This document shows, one piece after another, positions 33,044 through 40,594 of a DNA stretch of 64,000 bases. Position 1 is the first letter of the stretch. Each line of letters begins with the position of its first letter. This DNA comes from Shimia sp022448905 (lineage in GTDB: Bacteria > Pseudomonadota > Alphaproteobacteria > Rhodobacterales > Rhodobacteraceae). A program made the position numbers and the translations under genes. The notes below the pieces were generated by a model. The model saw nothing but the letters and a program-made list of their open reading frames with translations. It was not told the origin of the DNA and searched no databases. The stretch spans positions 2,170,001 to 2,234,000 of the forward strand of contig NZ_CP138953.1 of assembly GCF_047126315.1 (NCBI RefSeq), in the 5' to 3' direction.

Positions 33044-33688
33044 TCAGACCGGGTGCGCGCGCCCGTCCCAGGTTTCAAAGCAGCCGGTCGTCTCAAGGCT
33101 CAGGGCATGGAAGCGGTCGACCAGGCCGGTTGCCGACTCCGCCACAGTGATGTCACCGCCTTCGCCACCCATATCGGTCTTCACCCAGCCGGGGTGATAG
33201 ATGCCGACGGCAATGCCGATATGCTTGAGGTCTTGTGCCAGATTGAGGCCGAGGTTCAGGGCCGCCGCTTTGGAGGCGCGATAGATGTAGCCGCCACCGC
33301 CAACTTTGGTGGAGGAGCCCATTTGCGATGAGATGATCGCGATTTTTGGGTTTTGGGCCAGCTGCAGGTTGGGCAGCAGGTTTTGCACGGTCAGAAACAC
33401 GCCAGTGACATTGGCGGCAAAGGTCTGTGCCCAGAGGTCTGGCGCATAGCCGTCCGCGAGGTTCTGGCCTTTGTCGAGGAATACGCCTGCATTGCAGACC
33501 AGCAGGTCAATCGGTTGGGTGTCCAAAGCCTGTGCCATGGCGCGTTGGCTGTCCGCATCGGTCACGTCCAGTTTTAGGCATTCGCCGCCCGCACGGCTGG
33601 TGCCGGTGACCTGGTGTCCTTGCGCGCGTAGGATTTGATCGAGGGCCAGTCCAATGCCGCGATTGGCGCCGGTGATGAGGACATGCAT
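33044..33688 (-). CDS. Short-chain dehydrogenase/reductase
   Basis: A 214-residue classical SDR. The NAD(P)-binding glycine motif is 'LITGANRGIG' at 4-13, the structural 'CNAG' follows 'IDLLV', and the catalytic Tyr-x-x-x-Lys is 'YRASK' in 'GGYIYRASKAAALNLG', preceded by the catalytic serine in 'IISSQMGS'. Arg residues after the glycine motif suggest NADP preference but do not prove it. Relatives include C-factor-like and carbonyl reductases. The substrate is unknown. It forms a same-strand run with the DUF1178 and Nudix genes. Confidence 0.92.
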   Translation of the reverse strand: MHVLITGANRGIGLALDQILRAQGHQVTGTSRAGGECLKLDVTDADSQRAMAQALDTQPIDLLVCNAGVFLDKGQNLADGYAPDLWAQTFAANVTGVFLTVQNLLPNLQLAQNPKIAIISSQMGSSTKVGGGGYIYRASKAAALNLGLNLAQDLKHIGIAVGIYHPGWVKTDMGGEGGDITVAESATGLVDRFHALSLETTGCFETWDGRAHPV

Positions 33689-33714
33689 GGGGTGGCTCCT
33701 GTATGTGTGTGAGA

Positions 33715-34188
33715 TCAGTTGGTTTTGCGACCGATGTTAAAGGGCAGTGGTGCAACGGGCACGCCATCTTCGATCAGGGCTTTGGCCTCTTCAATCTTGG
33801 CTTCGCCATAAATTGGCCGTTCAGGGGCGTCGCCGTCATGCATGGCGCGGGCCTCGCTGGCGAAGTCTTTGCCAACATAGTCGGAATTGGCCTCGACATG
33901 GTCGCGCAGCTCTTTGAGGGCTTGTTCGGCTGGAGAGGCGGGTTGGCTCAGCGGGCCGGGTGCGGTTGCGGCTTCGGGTGTCGGGGCTGGTGTGGTCTCT
34001 TGCGGTTTGGCGGCGGCGGAGCGGGCGGGGCGCACGCGCGGGGCCATCATCGCCTTCTCTACATTGGTGTCACCACAGACGGCGCAGGCCACCATGCCCG
34101 CAGCCTTGAGTTTGTCAAAGGCGGCGGCGGATTGAAACCAGCTGTCAAAGCGGTGGTCGTTGGCGCATTTCAGAGTGTAGTTGATCAT
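33715..34188 (-). CDS. DUF1178 family zinc-ribbon protein
   Basis: A 157-residue protein of the proteobacterial DUF1178 family. The N-terminal half is a probable zinc ribbon with Cys8, His12 and the CxxC pair Cys35/Cys38 ('MVACAVCGD'), starting 'MINYTLKCANDHRFDSWFQS'. The middle is Ala/Pro-rich and the C-terminal ~60 residues ('LKELRDHVEANSDYVGKDFASEAR') are the conserved second block. The function is unknown. The order SDR-DUF1178-Nudix next to the dcw cluster is a neighbourhood observation and does not assign a role. Confidence 0.88.
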   Translation of the reverse strand: MINYTLKCANDHRFDSWFQSAAAFDKLKAAGMVACAVCGDTNVEKAMMAPRVRPARSAAAKPQETTPAPTPEAATAPGPLSQPASPAEQALKELRDHVEANSDYVGKDFASEARAMHDGDAPERPIYGEAKIEEAKALIEDGVPVAPLPFNIGRKTN

Positions 34189-34260
34189 TGTGCTGTGATG
34201 GTGCCCATGTTCAGTGGCGCGAACATAGGCGTGGGGGCGGTTGGGATCAAGCGACGGGGG

Positions 34261-34743
34261 TTAGCCTTTGGCGGAGATTGTCGCTGGGTCAAAGCTGCGC
34301 ACCAGTTTGGCGAGTTCGGGGTGGGCGATGCGTTTGGCGGCCTTTTTTGGACGCAGCCATTTGCGGTCCCGTTGGCCGGTTTCTGGATAGATGCGCGCGA
34401 GCTTATCCACTTCCAGAGGGTACACAAGCACCCGAATGGTTTGGCCGCGTTTGGGGCCGCGGGTTTTGCGGTAGCGGTAGGTGCCCAAACAATGCTTGCG
34501 CGCGCGGCCCAGAATGCCCGCTTCTTCCCAGGCTTCCTGCGCAGCGGCTTTGTGGGGCTTCAGGTCGGCCATCGGCCAGCCCTTCGGCAGCAGCCACTGA
34601 CGGGTGCCGCGTGAGGTGATCAGCAGGACTTCGGCTTTTCCCTTGTGGATGCGGTACGGCAGGGCGGCAAACTGGATGTGTTTGCCGCGCTTCTGTGCCT
34701 TGCGGATCATGCTGGCCGTGGCGGTTGGGTCAAGCAGCCCCAT
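34261..34743 (-). CDS. Nudix hydrolase (DIPP-like)
   Basis: A 160-residue Nudix protein. The Nudix box is 'GWPMADLKPHKAAAQEAWEEAGI': the EExG core is intact, but the early Glu is Leu and the usual Arg is Gln, the pattern of the diphosphoinositol-polyphosphate-like branch, which acts on diadenosine polyphosphates or similar compounds. The start was placed at ATG 34743, with GGAG 5 bases upstream; the frame is open further to 34806. It is divergent from mraZ across ~724 bp, and an array of TGGGA repeats lies 105-165 bp upstream of its start. Confidence 0.88.
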   Translation of the reverse strand: MGLLDPTATASMIRKAQKRGKHIQFAALPYRIHKGKAEVLLITSRGTRQWLLPKGWPMADLKPHKAAAQEAWEEAGILGRARKHCLGTYRYRKTRGPKRGQTIRVLVYPLEVDKLARIYPETGQRDRKWLRPKKAAKRIAHPELAKLVRSFDPATISAKG

Positions 34744-34847
34744 GTCGTCTCCAAAAGTCCGGTGCTCGGGTAGGGGCACCCTAGAAGCCATGCCCGGGCA
34801 AGCCAAGCGGTTAGGTATGCAACGTTTCGCAGTGTTGCGAAGCGGTT

Positions 34848-34907
34848 TGGGATTTTGTGGGAAAGATATGGGAAGTCCCGCTGGGAATGCATGGGATCCG
34901 CATGGGA
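34848..34907 (+). promoter_or_regulatory. TGGGA repeat array A (MraZ-box-like, six copies)
   Basis: TGGGA occurs at 34848, 34858, 34869, 34882, 34892 and 34903, with spacings of 10, 11, 13, 10 and 11 bases. MraZ is known to bind TGGGN repeats with ten-base periodicity. This array is closer to the Nudix start than to mraZ. Confidence 0.55.
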
Positions 34908-34995
34908 ATGGCGGCGGGTTTGCGCCGAATCAGTTTCAGAACGGCGGAGATTTGCCCTTTTGATCGGGCTGTTATGGGGCGCTCTTGACCTTCTG

Positions 34996-35021
34996 TGGAA
35001 AAAAGTTGGGAAAACTTGGGA
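34996..35021 (+). promoter_or_regulatory. mraZ: MraZ boxes, cluster B
   Basis: TGGAA at 34996 and TGGGA at 35007 and 35017 are spaced 11 and 10 bases, the classical MraZ operator layout (TGGGN-N5-TGGGN-N5-TGGGN). They lie just upstream of a possible promoter at 35051-35079. Confidence 0.65.
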
Positions 35022-35125
35022 AAAAGTTTGGCGCCTAAAGGGGCGCTTTATTTGGTGGTTGGTTCTGGATTGATATCCTAAATATGGTGTCATCACCCAC
35101 AAAATTGCTCTCAAAATCGCGAGGT

Positions 35126-35140
35126 TGGGTGAGCTTGGGT
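35126..35140 (+). promoter_or_regulatory. mraZ: MraZ boxes, cluster C
   Basis: Two TGGGT copies at 35126 and 35136 are exactly 10 bases apart, downstream of the possible -10 at 35074. If transcription starts near 35085 they would fall in the transcribed leader. Confidence 0.45.
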
Positions 35141-35375
35141 CGCGCGTGAAGCATTTTTGTCCACAAATTCCTGTTGATTTCCATGAATTCCCATGGCATC
35201 CCTGTCTGCACGATGAGGACGGGACATAAAGAGAGGCGCTAAGACCTCCGATCCCAAGTCAGGTTTCATACAGGCACCCGCTTTCATCGAAAAAAAGAGA
35301 TCCGGTGCGTGGGCGAGCAGAACATCCCCCCAGGTGGCACGCGCAACTGGACTACCCGCAGAAGCGGGACGAGGG

Positions 35376-35414
35376 CGGCGGGTTGATCAGTGGCAGCAGA
35401 TCAATCCGCCGTTT
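35376..35414 (+). promoter_or_regulatory. Strong hairpin in mraZ leader (candidate attenuator)
   Basis: A 13-bp stem with one G-U pair (35376-35388 with 35399-35411) closes a 10-base loop and is followed by TTTCGCTTC. It lies 57 bases before the mraZ start. It resembles the 3'-end structure that could separate an UpsM-like small RNA from the mraZ message. Confidence 0.5.
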
Positions 35415-35467
35415 CGCTTCCAGCCCCGGGGAGGGCAGGGACAACAGGTTGAAAGGGGCCATAGGCA

Positions 35468-35968
35468 GTGGCGCTCATGTTTCGCGGCGAAAGCCGTAAC
35501 AAGGTGGACAGCAAGGGACGGATGTCGATTCCGGCCAAGTTCCGCCGTGTGCTTGAAGCAGGCGACCCTGAGTGGAAAAGTGGCGAAAACCCCAACCTGG
35601 TGATTGTCTACGGCGGCAAGACACGCGAATTTCTGGAATGTTTCACGGTTGAGGCGATGGATGATGTGGTGAGCCGCATCATGAAAATGCCCCGTGGCAG
35701 CAAAAAGCGCCTGGCGCTGAGTAAATTATACCTCACCCAATCGTTGGAAGTGTCGGTGGATGAAACCGGCCGCTTGGTGTTGCCCAAAGAGCAGCGCGAC
35801 AAGATTGGGCTCGACAGTATGGCGTTCTTTGCCGGTAAAGGCGACACGTTTGAGATCTGGAACCCAGAGACATATGACGCCACCCAGGAAGAGGCGCTGG
35901 AGGCGGATGAGGATTTTGATCCGGATGCCGATCCGTCGATCTACCTTGATGGCGACGAGGATTTCTAA
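35468..35968 (+). CDS. mraZ: MraZ, transcriptional regulator of the dcw cluster
   Basis: DNA-binding protein of the SpoVT/AbrB-like fold that represses its own dcw promoter by binding TGGGN repeats. The 166-residue protein has the duplicated domain: 'FRGESRNKVDSKGRMSIPAKFR' in the first half and 'VDETGRLVLPKEQRDKIGLD' in the second, followed by an acidic tail ('DEDFDPDADPSIYLDGDEDF'). The start is GTG 35468, with AAGGGG 9 bases upstream, which puts the first residues in the usual register; ATG 35477 is the alternative. Matching repeats lie upstream in three clusters, and rsmH follows after 2 bp. Confidence 0.95.
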   Translation: MALMFRGESRNKVDSKGRMSIPAKFRRVLEAGDPEWKSGENPNLVIVYGGKTREFLECFTVEAMDDVVSRIMKMPRGSKKRLALSKLYLTQSLEVSVDETGRLVLPKEQRDKIGLDSMAFFAGKGDTFEIWNPETYDATQEEALEADEDFDPDADPSIYLDGDEDF

Positions 35969-35970
35969 CC

Positions 35971-36963
35971 ATGGCGACGACTGACGAACCCGCCGCCAAA
36001 CGTCCTCACATTCCAGTTCTGCTTGCGCCGCTCCTGCGCGCAGTGGCGCCGGTGTCTGGGCGGTGGCTGGATGGCACCTTTGGCGCCGGGGGCTATACCC
36101 GTGGGCTGATCGAAGCCGGGGCCAGCAAAGTGTATGGCGTGGACCGCGACCCTCTCGCGTTTGAGATGGCCGCACCTTGGGTGGGCGAGTATGGCGATCA
36201 GATTGAGCTGGTTGCCGGTGTGTTTTCCAAGATGGACGAATATGCCCAGGACCTGGACGGCGTGGTGCTCGACCTTGGGGTCAGTTCCATGCAGCTTGAT
36301 TTGGCGGAGCGTGGCTTTTCTTTCATGAAAGACGGCCCGCTGGACATGCGTATGAGCCAGGAAGGGCCTTCGGCTGCTGATCTGGTGAATGAGGCTGACG
36401 AGGCCGATCTGGCTGACATCATTTATCAATACGGTGAAGAGCGCGCGAGCCGGCGGATTGCCAAGGCGATTGTGCGCGAGCGTAAGGCAGAACCGATCAC
36501 CACAACGCTGCGGTTGGCGGAGATTGTGGAGGGCTGTTTGCCACGGCCAAAACCTGGGCAGAGTCATCCGGCAACGCGCAGTTTTCAGGCATTGCGGATT
36601 GCGGTGAATGACGAATATGGCGAGCTGTTTCGTGGGTTGATGGCGGCGGAGCGGGCCTTGAAGCCGGGCGGTTTGCTGGCGGTGGTGACCTTCCATTCTG
36701 TGGAAGACCGCATGGTCAAACGCTTCCTTCAGAGCCGCGCCGGAAAAACTGGCAATGTGAACCGCTATGCACCCGAGACCGAGCAGGAAAAGCCAGCGTT
36801 TGAGTTGATCACGCGCAAGGCGGTTGGGCCGGACCCGGACGAGTTGGAAGACAACCCGCGAGCGCGGTCCGCGAAGTTGCGCGTGGCGCGACGCACCGAT
36901 GCGCCGTCCGGTGAGATTGCGGGAAAAGCCATTGGAATGCCGACACTTGGGGGACGTAAGTGA
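35971..36963 (+). CDS. rsmH: 16S rRNA (cytosine-1402-N4)-methyltransferase
   Basis: Methylates C1402 of 16S rRNA in the ribosomal P site (also called MraW). The 330-residue protein has the SAM-binding motif 'WLDGTFGAGGYTRGL' and 'VYGVDRDPLAF', the family patterns 'DLGVSSMQLDLAERGFSF' and 'GPLDMRMSQ', and the C-terminal 'LLAVVTFHSVEDRMVKRFLQ'. It is the second gene of the dcw cluster, 2 bp after mraZ and overlapping ftsL by a TGATG junction. Confidence 0.97.
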   Translation: MATTDEPAAKRPHIPVLLAPLLRAVAPVSGRWLDGTFGAGGYTRGLIEAGASKVYGVDRDPLAFEMAAPWVGEYGDQIELVAGVFSKMDEYAQDLDGVVLDLGVSSMQLDLAERGFSFMKDGPLDMRMSQEGPSAADLVNEADEADLADIIYQYGEERASRRIAKAIVRERKAEPITTTLRLAEIVEGCLPRPKPGQSHPATRSFQALRIAVNDEYGELFRGLMAAERALKPGGLLAVVTFHSVEDRMVKRFLQSRAGKTGNVNRYAPETEQEKPAFELITRKAVGPDPDELEDNPRARSAKLRVARRTDAPSGEIAGKAIGMPTLGGRK

Positions 36964-37310
36964 TGCGGATGGTGTTGTTTATCCTGGCCGCAGGGATGGT
37001 GATTGGGCTCTCGGTTTGGGCCTATCAGGAGAACTATCGTACTCAGGCAATGATTGGCGAGACCGAACGTTTGCAGCGTGAGATTGGCGAGGCGCGGGCG
37101 CGTTTGGCTGTGTTGAAGGCGGAGTGGGCTTATCTCAACCGTCCGGACCGGCTGCGCGATCTGACGGAAATCAACTACAACGACATGCAGCTTTTGCCGC
37201 TGCGCCCGGATCAGTTTGGCCGGATCGAGCAGGTGGCGTTCCCGTCCGTTGACGCGCCGATCACCTTTGAGAACGCGGTGGAAGTCTCCTCTGAGGAGGC
37301 CAAGCCATGA
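36963..37310 (+). CDS. ftsL: Cell division protein FtsL
   Basis: Bitopic divisome protein that works with FtsB and FtsQ to activate FtsWI. The 115-residue protein has one N-terminal membrane helix ('MRMVLFILAAGMVIGLSVWAYQ') then a heptad-type coiled coil ('LQREIGEARARLAVLKAEWAYLNRPDRLRDL'). The start ATG 36963 overlaps the rsmH stop; a GTG one codon earlier is possible. It overlaps ftsI by ATGA. Identification rests on topology and on its fixed place between rsmH and ftsI. Confidence 0.92.
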   Translation: MRMVLFILAAGMVIGLSVWAYQENYRTQAMIGETERLQREIGEARARLAVLKAEWAYLNRPDRLRDLTEINYNDMQLLPLRPDQFGRIEQVAFPSVDAPITFENAVEVSSEEAKP

Positions 37311-39091
37311 TCCGCAAGCCGCTGCGCCCGTTGGCGTCGATCCTGCATGCGCGCAGTGCCGGTGAAAATCCGGATCAGATTGAGCGCGCCAACCTGCGCG
37401 AGCGGCATGAAGAGATGCGCAACAAGGGGCGTGCGCGGGCCGAGGGGCGGTTGCTCATCATGGGCGCGCTGTTTGCCGGCGCGTTTTTGACAGTTGGCGC
37501 ACGGATGGCCGTGGTCAGCATGTCAGAGGCGACCGAGCCGCGCACCAGCTACGCCGGCAGTCGCATTCAGGCGGAGCGCGCGGATATTGTCGACCGCAAG
37601 GGCCGCATTTTGGCGACCAACTTGGAAACCCATTCCATCTATGCCCATCCACATGAGATGATCGACCCGGCCTTTGCGGCGCAAAAGCTGGCGGAGATCT
37701 TCCCGGATCTGGATGCCGAGAAGCTGGAGCGTAGGTTCAAAGACGGCCGTAAGTTCTACTGGGTGAAGAAAAAAATCTCCCCGGAGCAGAAGCAGGCGGT
37801 GCATGACATTGGTGAGCCGGGCTTGCTGTTTGGGCGTCGTGAGATGCGGCTGTATCCGAACGGGCGCTTGGCGGCGCATATCCTAGGCGGGGCGTCTTTT
37901 GGCGAAGAAGACGTGCATGACGCCGAGCTTGTGGGCGTTGCCGGTGTAGAAAAATACTTCGACGATGCTTTGCGGGATCCGGCCAATGGCGACAAGGCGC
38001 TGACGCTGTCGATTGACCTTACGGTGCAAACTGCCGCAGAGCGGGTGCTTTGGGGCGGCATGAAGTTGATGAACGCCAAAGGGGCGAGCTCGGTTTTGAT
38101 GGATGCGCATACTGGCGAGATCGTCTCTATGGTGAGCCTGCCGGATTTTGACCCGAACAACCGGCCAAACCCACCGGTGCAGGGGCAGGCGGCGGACAGC
38201 CCGTTGTTCAACCGCGCGGTGCAGGGGCTTTATGAGCTGGGGTCGACCTTTAAGATTTTCACGGCGGCGCAGTCTATGGAGCTTGGGTTGGCGAACCCGG
38301 AGACCAAGATCAACACCGCTGGCCCGTTGCGTTGGGGCAAGTTCAAGATCCGCGATTTCCGCAACTACGGCGCGCAACTCACCGTCACCAAGGTGATCGT
38401 GAAGTCGTCCAACATCGGCACCGCACGCATGGCGCAGGTGATTGGCGCAGCGCGGCAGCAAGATTTCCTCAAGCAGCTAGGCTTCTTTGATCCAACACCG
38501 GTGGAACTGGTTGAGGCCAAAGGGGCGCAGCCTCTGTTGCCTAAAAACTGGTCCGAACTCTCGACCATGACGATTTCTTACGGCCACGGAATGTCGGCCA
38601 GCCCGTTGCATTTGGCGGCTGGCTATGCGGCGATTGCCAATGGTGGCACCAAGGTGGTGCCGACGATCCTGAAGCAGGATGCGGTGGTGAAGGGCGAGCG
38701 CGTGATGAGCGCGGCGAGTGCCGAAGCCTCGCGTCTGATGTTGCGCAAGGTGGTGAGCGAAGGCACGGCGTCCTTTGGCGAGGTGCCGGGGTATGCTGTG
38801 GGTGGTAAAACTGGCACCGCAGACAAGCCGCTGGAGAGCGGGCGCGGGTATTATGAGGACAAGGTGATTGCCACCTTTGCCGCTATGTTCCCGGCGCATG
38901 ATCCCAAATATGTGCTGATCCTGAGCTTGGATGAGCCAGTGGAAACCTCCGGTGATGAACCGCGACGGACGGCGGGGTGGACCGCGGTGCCGGTGGCGGC
39001 AGAGATGATCACGCGCGTGGCGCCGCTTTTGGGCCTGCGTCCCGAGGTTGAGCCTGCGCCTTTGGCTGATATAACGCTGACATCAAACTAA
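37307..39091 (+). CDS. ftsI: Peptidoglycan D,D-transpeptidase FtsI (PBP3)
   Basis: Septal transpeptidase, partner of FtsW, acting in the periplasm and anchored by an N-terminal helix (about 48-70). The 594-residue class B PBP has the pedestal start 'IQAERADIVDRKGRILATNL', and the three penicillin-binding motifs: Ser313-Thr-Phe-Lys316 ('STFK'), Ser367-Ser-Asn369 ('SSN') and Lys501-Thr-Gly503 ('KTG'). It overlaps ftsL by four bases and precedes murE by 21 bp. Confidence 0.97.
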   Translation: MIRKPLRPLASILHARSAGENPDQIERANLRERHEEMRNKGRARAEGRLLIMGALFAGAFLTVGARMAVVSMSEATEPRTSYAGSRIQAERADIVDRKGRILATNLETHSIYAHPHEMIDPAFAAQKLAEIFPDLDAEKLERRFKDGRKFYWVKKKISPEQKQAVHDIGEPGLLFGRREMRLYPNGRLAAHILGGASFGEEDVHDAELVGVAGVEKYFDDALRDPANGDKALTLSIDLTVQTAAERVLWGGMKLMNAKGASSVLMDAHTGEIVSMVSLPDFDPNNRPNPPVQGQAADSPLFNRAVQGLYELGSTFKIFTAAQSMELGLANPETKINTAGPLRWGKFKIRDFRNYGAQLTVTKVIVKSSNIGTARMAQVIGAARQQDFLKQLGFFDPTPVELVEAKGAQPLLPKNWSELSTMTISYGHGMSASPLHLAAGYAAIANGGTKVVPTILKQDAVVKGERVMSAASAEASRLMLRKVVSEGTASFGEVPGYAVGGKTGTADKPLESGRGYYEDKVIATFAAMFPAHDPKYVLILSLDEPVETSGDEPRRTAGWTAVPVAAEMITRVAPLLGLRPEVEPAPLADITLTSN

Positions 39092-39112
39092 GCCAAATAA
39101 GGGCATTCACAG

Positions 39113-40594
39113 ATGGCAGCAGGCACAAAACAGCTTTCAGAATTGGGTCTGACAGCCATGGGTGGGCTGAACCCGGCGATCACCGGATTGGCGGTGGACA
39201 GCCGTGAGGTGAAAGAGGGATTTCTCTTTGCTGCCCTACCGGGCACGCGGGTGCATGGCGGTACATTTATCCAGTTTGCGCTGCGCATGGGCGCGGCGGC
39301 GATCCTGACCGATGCAGCGGGCGCCAAGATTGCCGAACAGGAACTGGCGGCAAGTGACGCCGCGCTGGTGATTGCCGAAGATCCACGTCAGGCGCTGGCT
39401 TATACGGCGGCGCTGTATTTTGGCGCGCAGCCGGGGATCATGGCAGCGGTCACGGGCACCAATGGCAAAACATCGGTAGCGACATTCCTGCGTATGATCT
39501 GGCAAGAGTTGGGTCTTGAGGCGGTGAACCTGGGTACAACTGGGGTTGAGGGTGACTTCACCGCGCCGCTCAATCACACCACGCCGGAGCCAATCACCTT
39601 GCATCGCACGTTGGCGGCCGCAGCGGAGGCCGGCATTGGGGTTGCCGCGATGGAGGCCAGTTCGCATGGCTTGGCGCAGTGCCGTCTGGACGGGGTGCAA
39701 TTGAAGGCGGCGGGGTTCACCAACTTCACGCAAGATCACCTCGATTACCACGAGACGTTTGATGAGTACTTCAACGCCAAAGCGGGGTTGTTTGGCCGGG
39801 TCTTGCCCGACGATGGCACAGCGGTGATCAATGTCGATGATCCACGCGGTCTGGATATGGCGATCATTGCCGGGGGCCGTGGACAAGGTGTGATCACCGT
39901 AGGTAAGGCTGAGGCGGACATCGCGCTGATGGCGCAGCGGTTTGATGCAACCGGGCAGGACATTCGGTTTACGTTCCGGGGCAAGGCTTATCAGCAACGA
40001 TTGAACCTGCTGGGCGGGTTTCAGGCGGAGAACGTGTTGTTGGCCTCAGGACTGGCGATTGCCTGTGGCGCAGAGCCGGAGCGGGTGTTTGAGGTTTTGC
40101 ATGAGCTCAAAGGCGTGCGCGGGCGGATGCAGCTGGCGGCCACACGGGAAAACGGCGCGGCAGTGTTTGTCGACTACGCCCATACGCCAGATGCAGTGGC
40201 AACCGCGCTTCAGGCCATGCGCCCGCATGTGATGGGGCGTTTGATTGTGATTGTCGGCGCTGGGGGCGATCGCGACGCGGCCAAACGGCCGTTGATGGGA
40301 CAAGCGGCGGCGCAAAACGCCGATGTGGTCTATGTCACTGATGACAATCCGCGCACCGAAGACCCTGCCACAATCCGGGCCGCCGTGATGGAAGGCGCGC
40401 CGGAAGCTACCGAGGTGGACGACCGCGCCAAAGCTATTTTGCTGGCGGTGGATGCATTGGGGCCGGGGGATACGTTGTTGATTGCAGGCAAAGGTCATGA
40501 AACCGGCCAGATTGTCGGCGACGACGTGTTGCCATTTGATGATTGTGAACAAGCCAGTGTGGCCGTGGCCGCGCTGGACGGGGGGATCGCATGA
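39113..40594 (+). CDS. murE: UDP-MurNAc-tripeptide synthetase MurE (meso-DAP adding)
   Basis: Adds meso-diaminopimelate to UDP-MurNAc-L-Ala-D-Glu in the cytosol. The 493-residue Mur ligase has the ATP loop 'TGTNGKTSVATFL'. The third-domain motif 'DNPRTED' is the DNPR signature of meso-DAP-specific enzymes, so the cell wall is of the ordinary Gram-negative DAP type. It overlaps murF by four bases (ATGA). Diaminopimelate comes from the aspartate pathway started by LysC, also in this window. Confidence 0.97.
   Translation: MAAGTKQLSELGLTAMGGLNPAITGLAVDSREVKEGFLFAALPGTRVHGGTFIQFALRMGAAAILTDAAGAKIAEQELAASDAALVIAEDPRQALAYTAALYFGAQPGIMAAVTGTNGKTSVATFLRMIWQELGLEAVNLGTTGVEGDFTAPLNHTTPEPITLHRTLAAAAEAGIGVAAMEASSHGLAQCRLDGVQLKAAGFTNFTQDHLDYHETFDEYFNAKAGLFGRVLPDDGTAVINVDDPRGLDMAIIAGGRGQGVITVGKAEADIALMAQRFDATGQDIRFTFRGKAYQQRLNLLGGFQAENVLLASGLAIACGAEPERVFEVLHELKGVRGRMQLAATRENGAAVFVDYAHTPDAVATALQAMRPHVMGRLIVIVGAGGDRDAAKRPLMGQAAAQNADVVYVTDDNPRTEDPATIRAAVMEGAPEATEVDDRAKAILLAVDALGPGDTLLIAGKGHETGQIVGDDVLPFDDCEQASVAVAALDGGIA

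Larger units (their letters stand above)
34744..35467. other. Long Nudix-mraZ intergenic region / mraZ leader
   Basis: These 724 bases have no supportable gene. They contain three clusters of TGGGN repeats, a possible promoter (TTTGGT at 35051 and TATCCT at 35074), a GANTC methylation-type site (34927-34931), a small CCATG/CATGG hairpin near 35181-35196 and a strong hairpin at 35376-35411. In Rhodobacter sphaeroides the mraZ 5' UTR gives rise to the small RNA UpsM, and a counterpart here is plausible. Confidence 0.6.
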
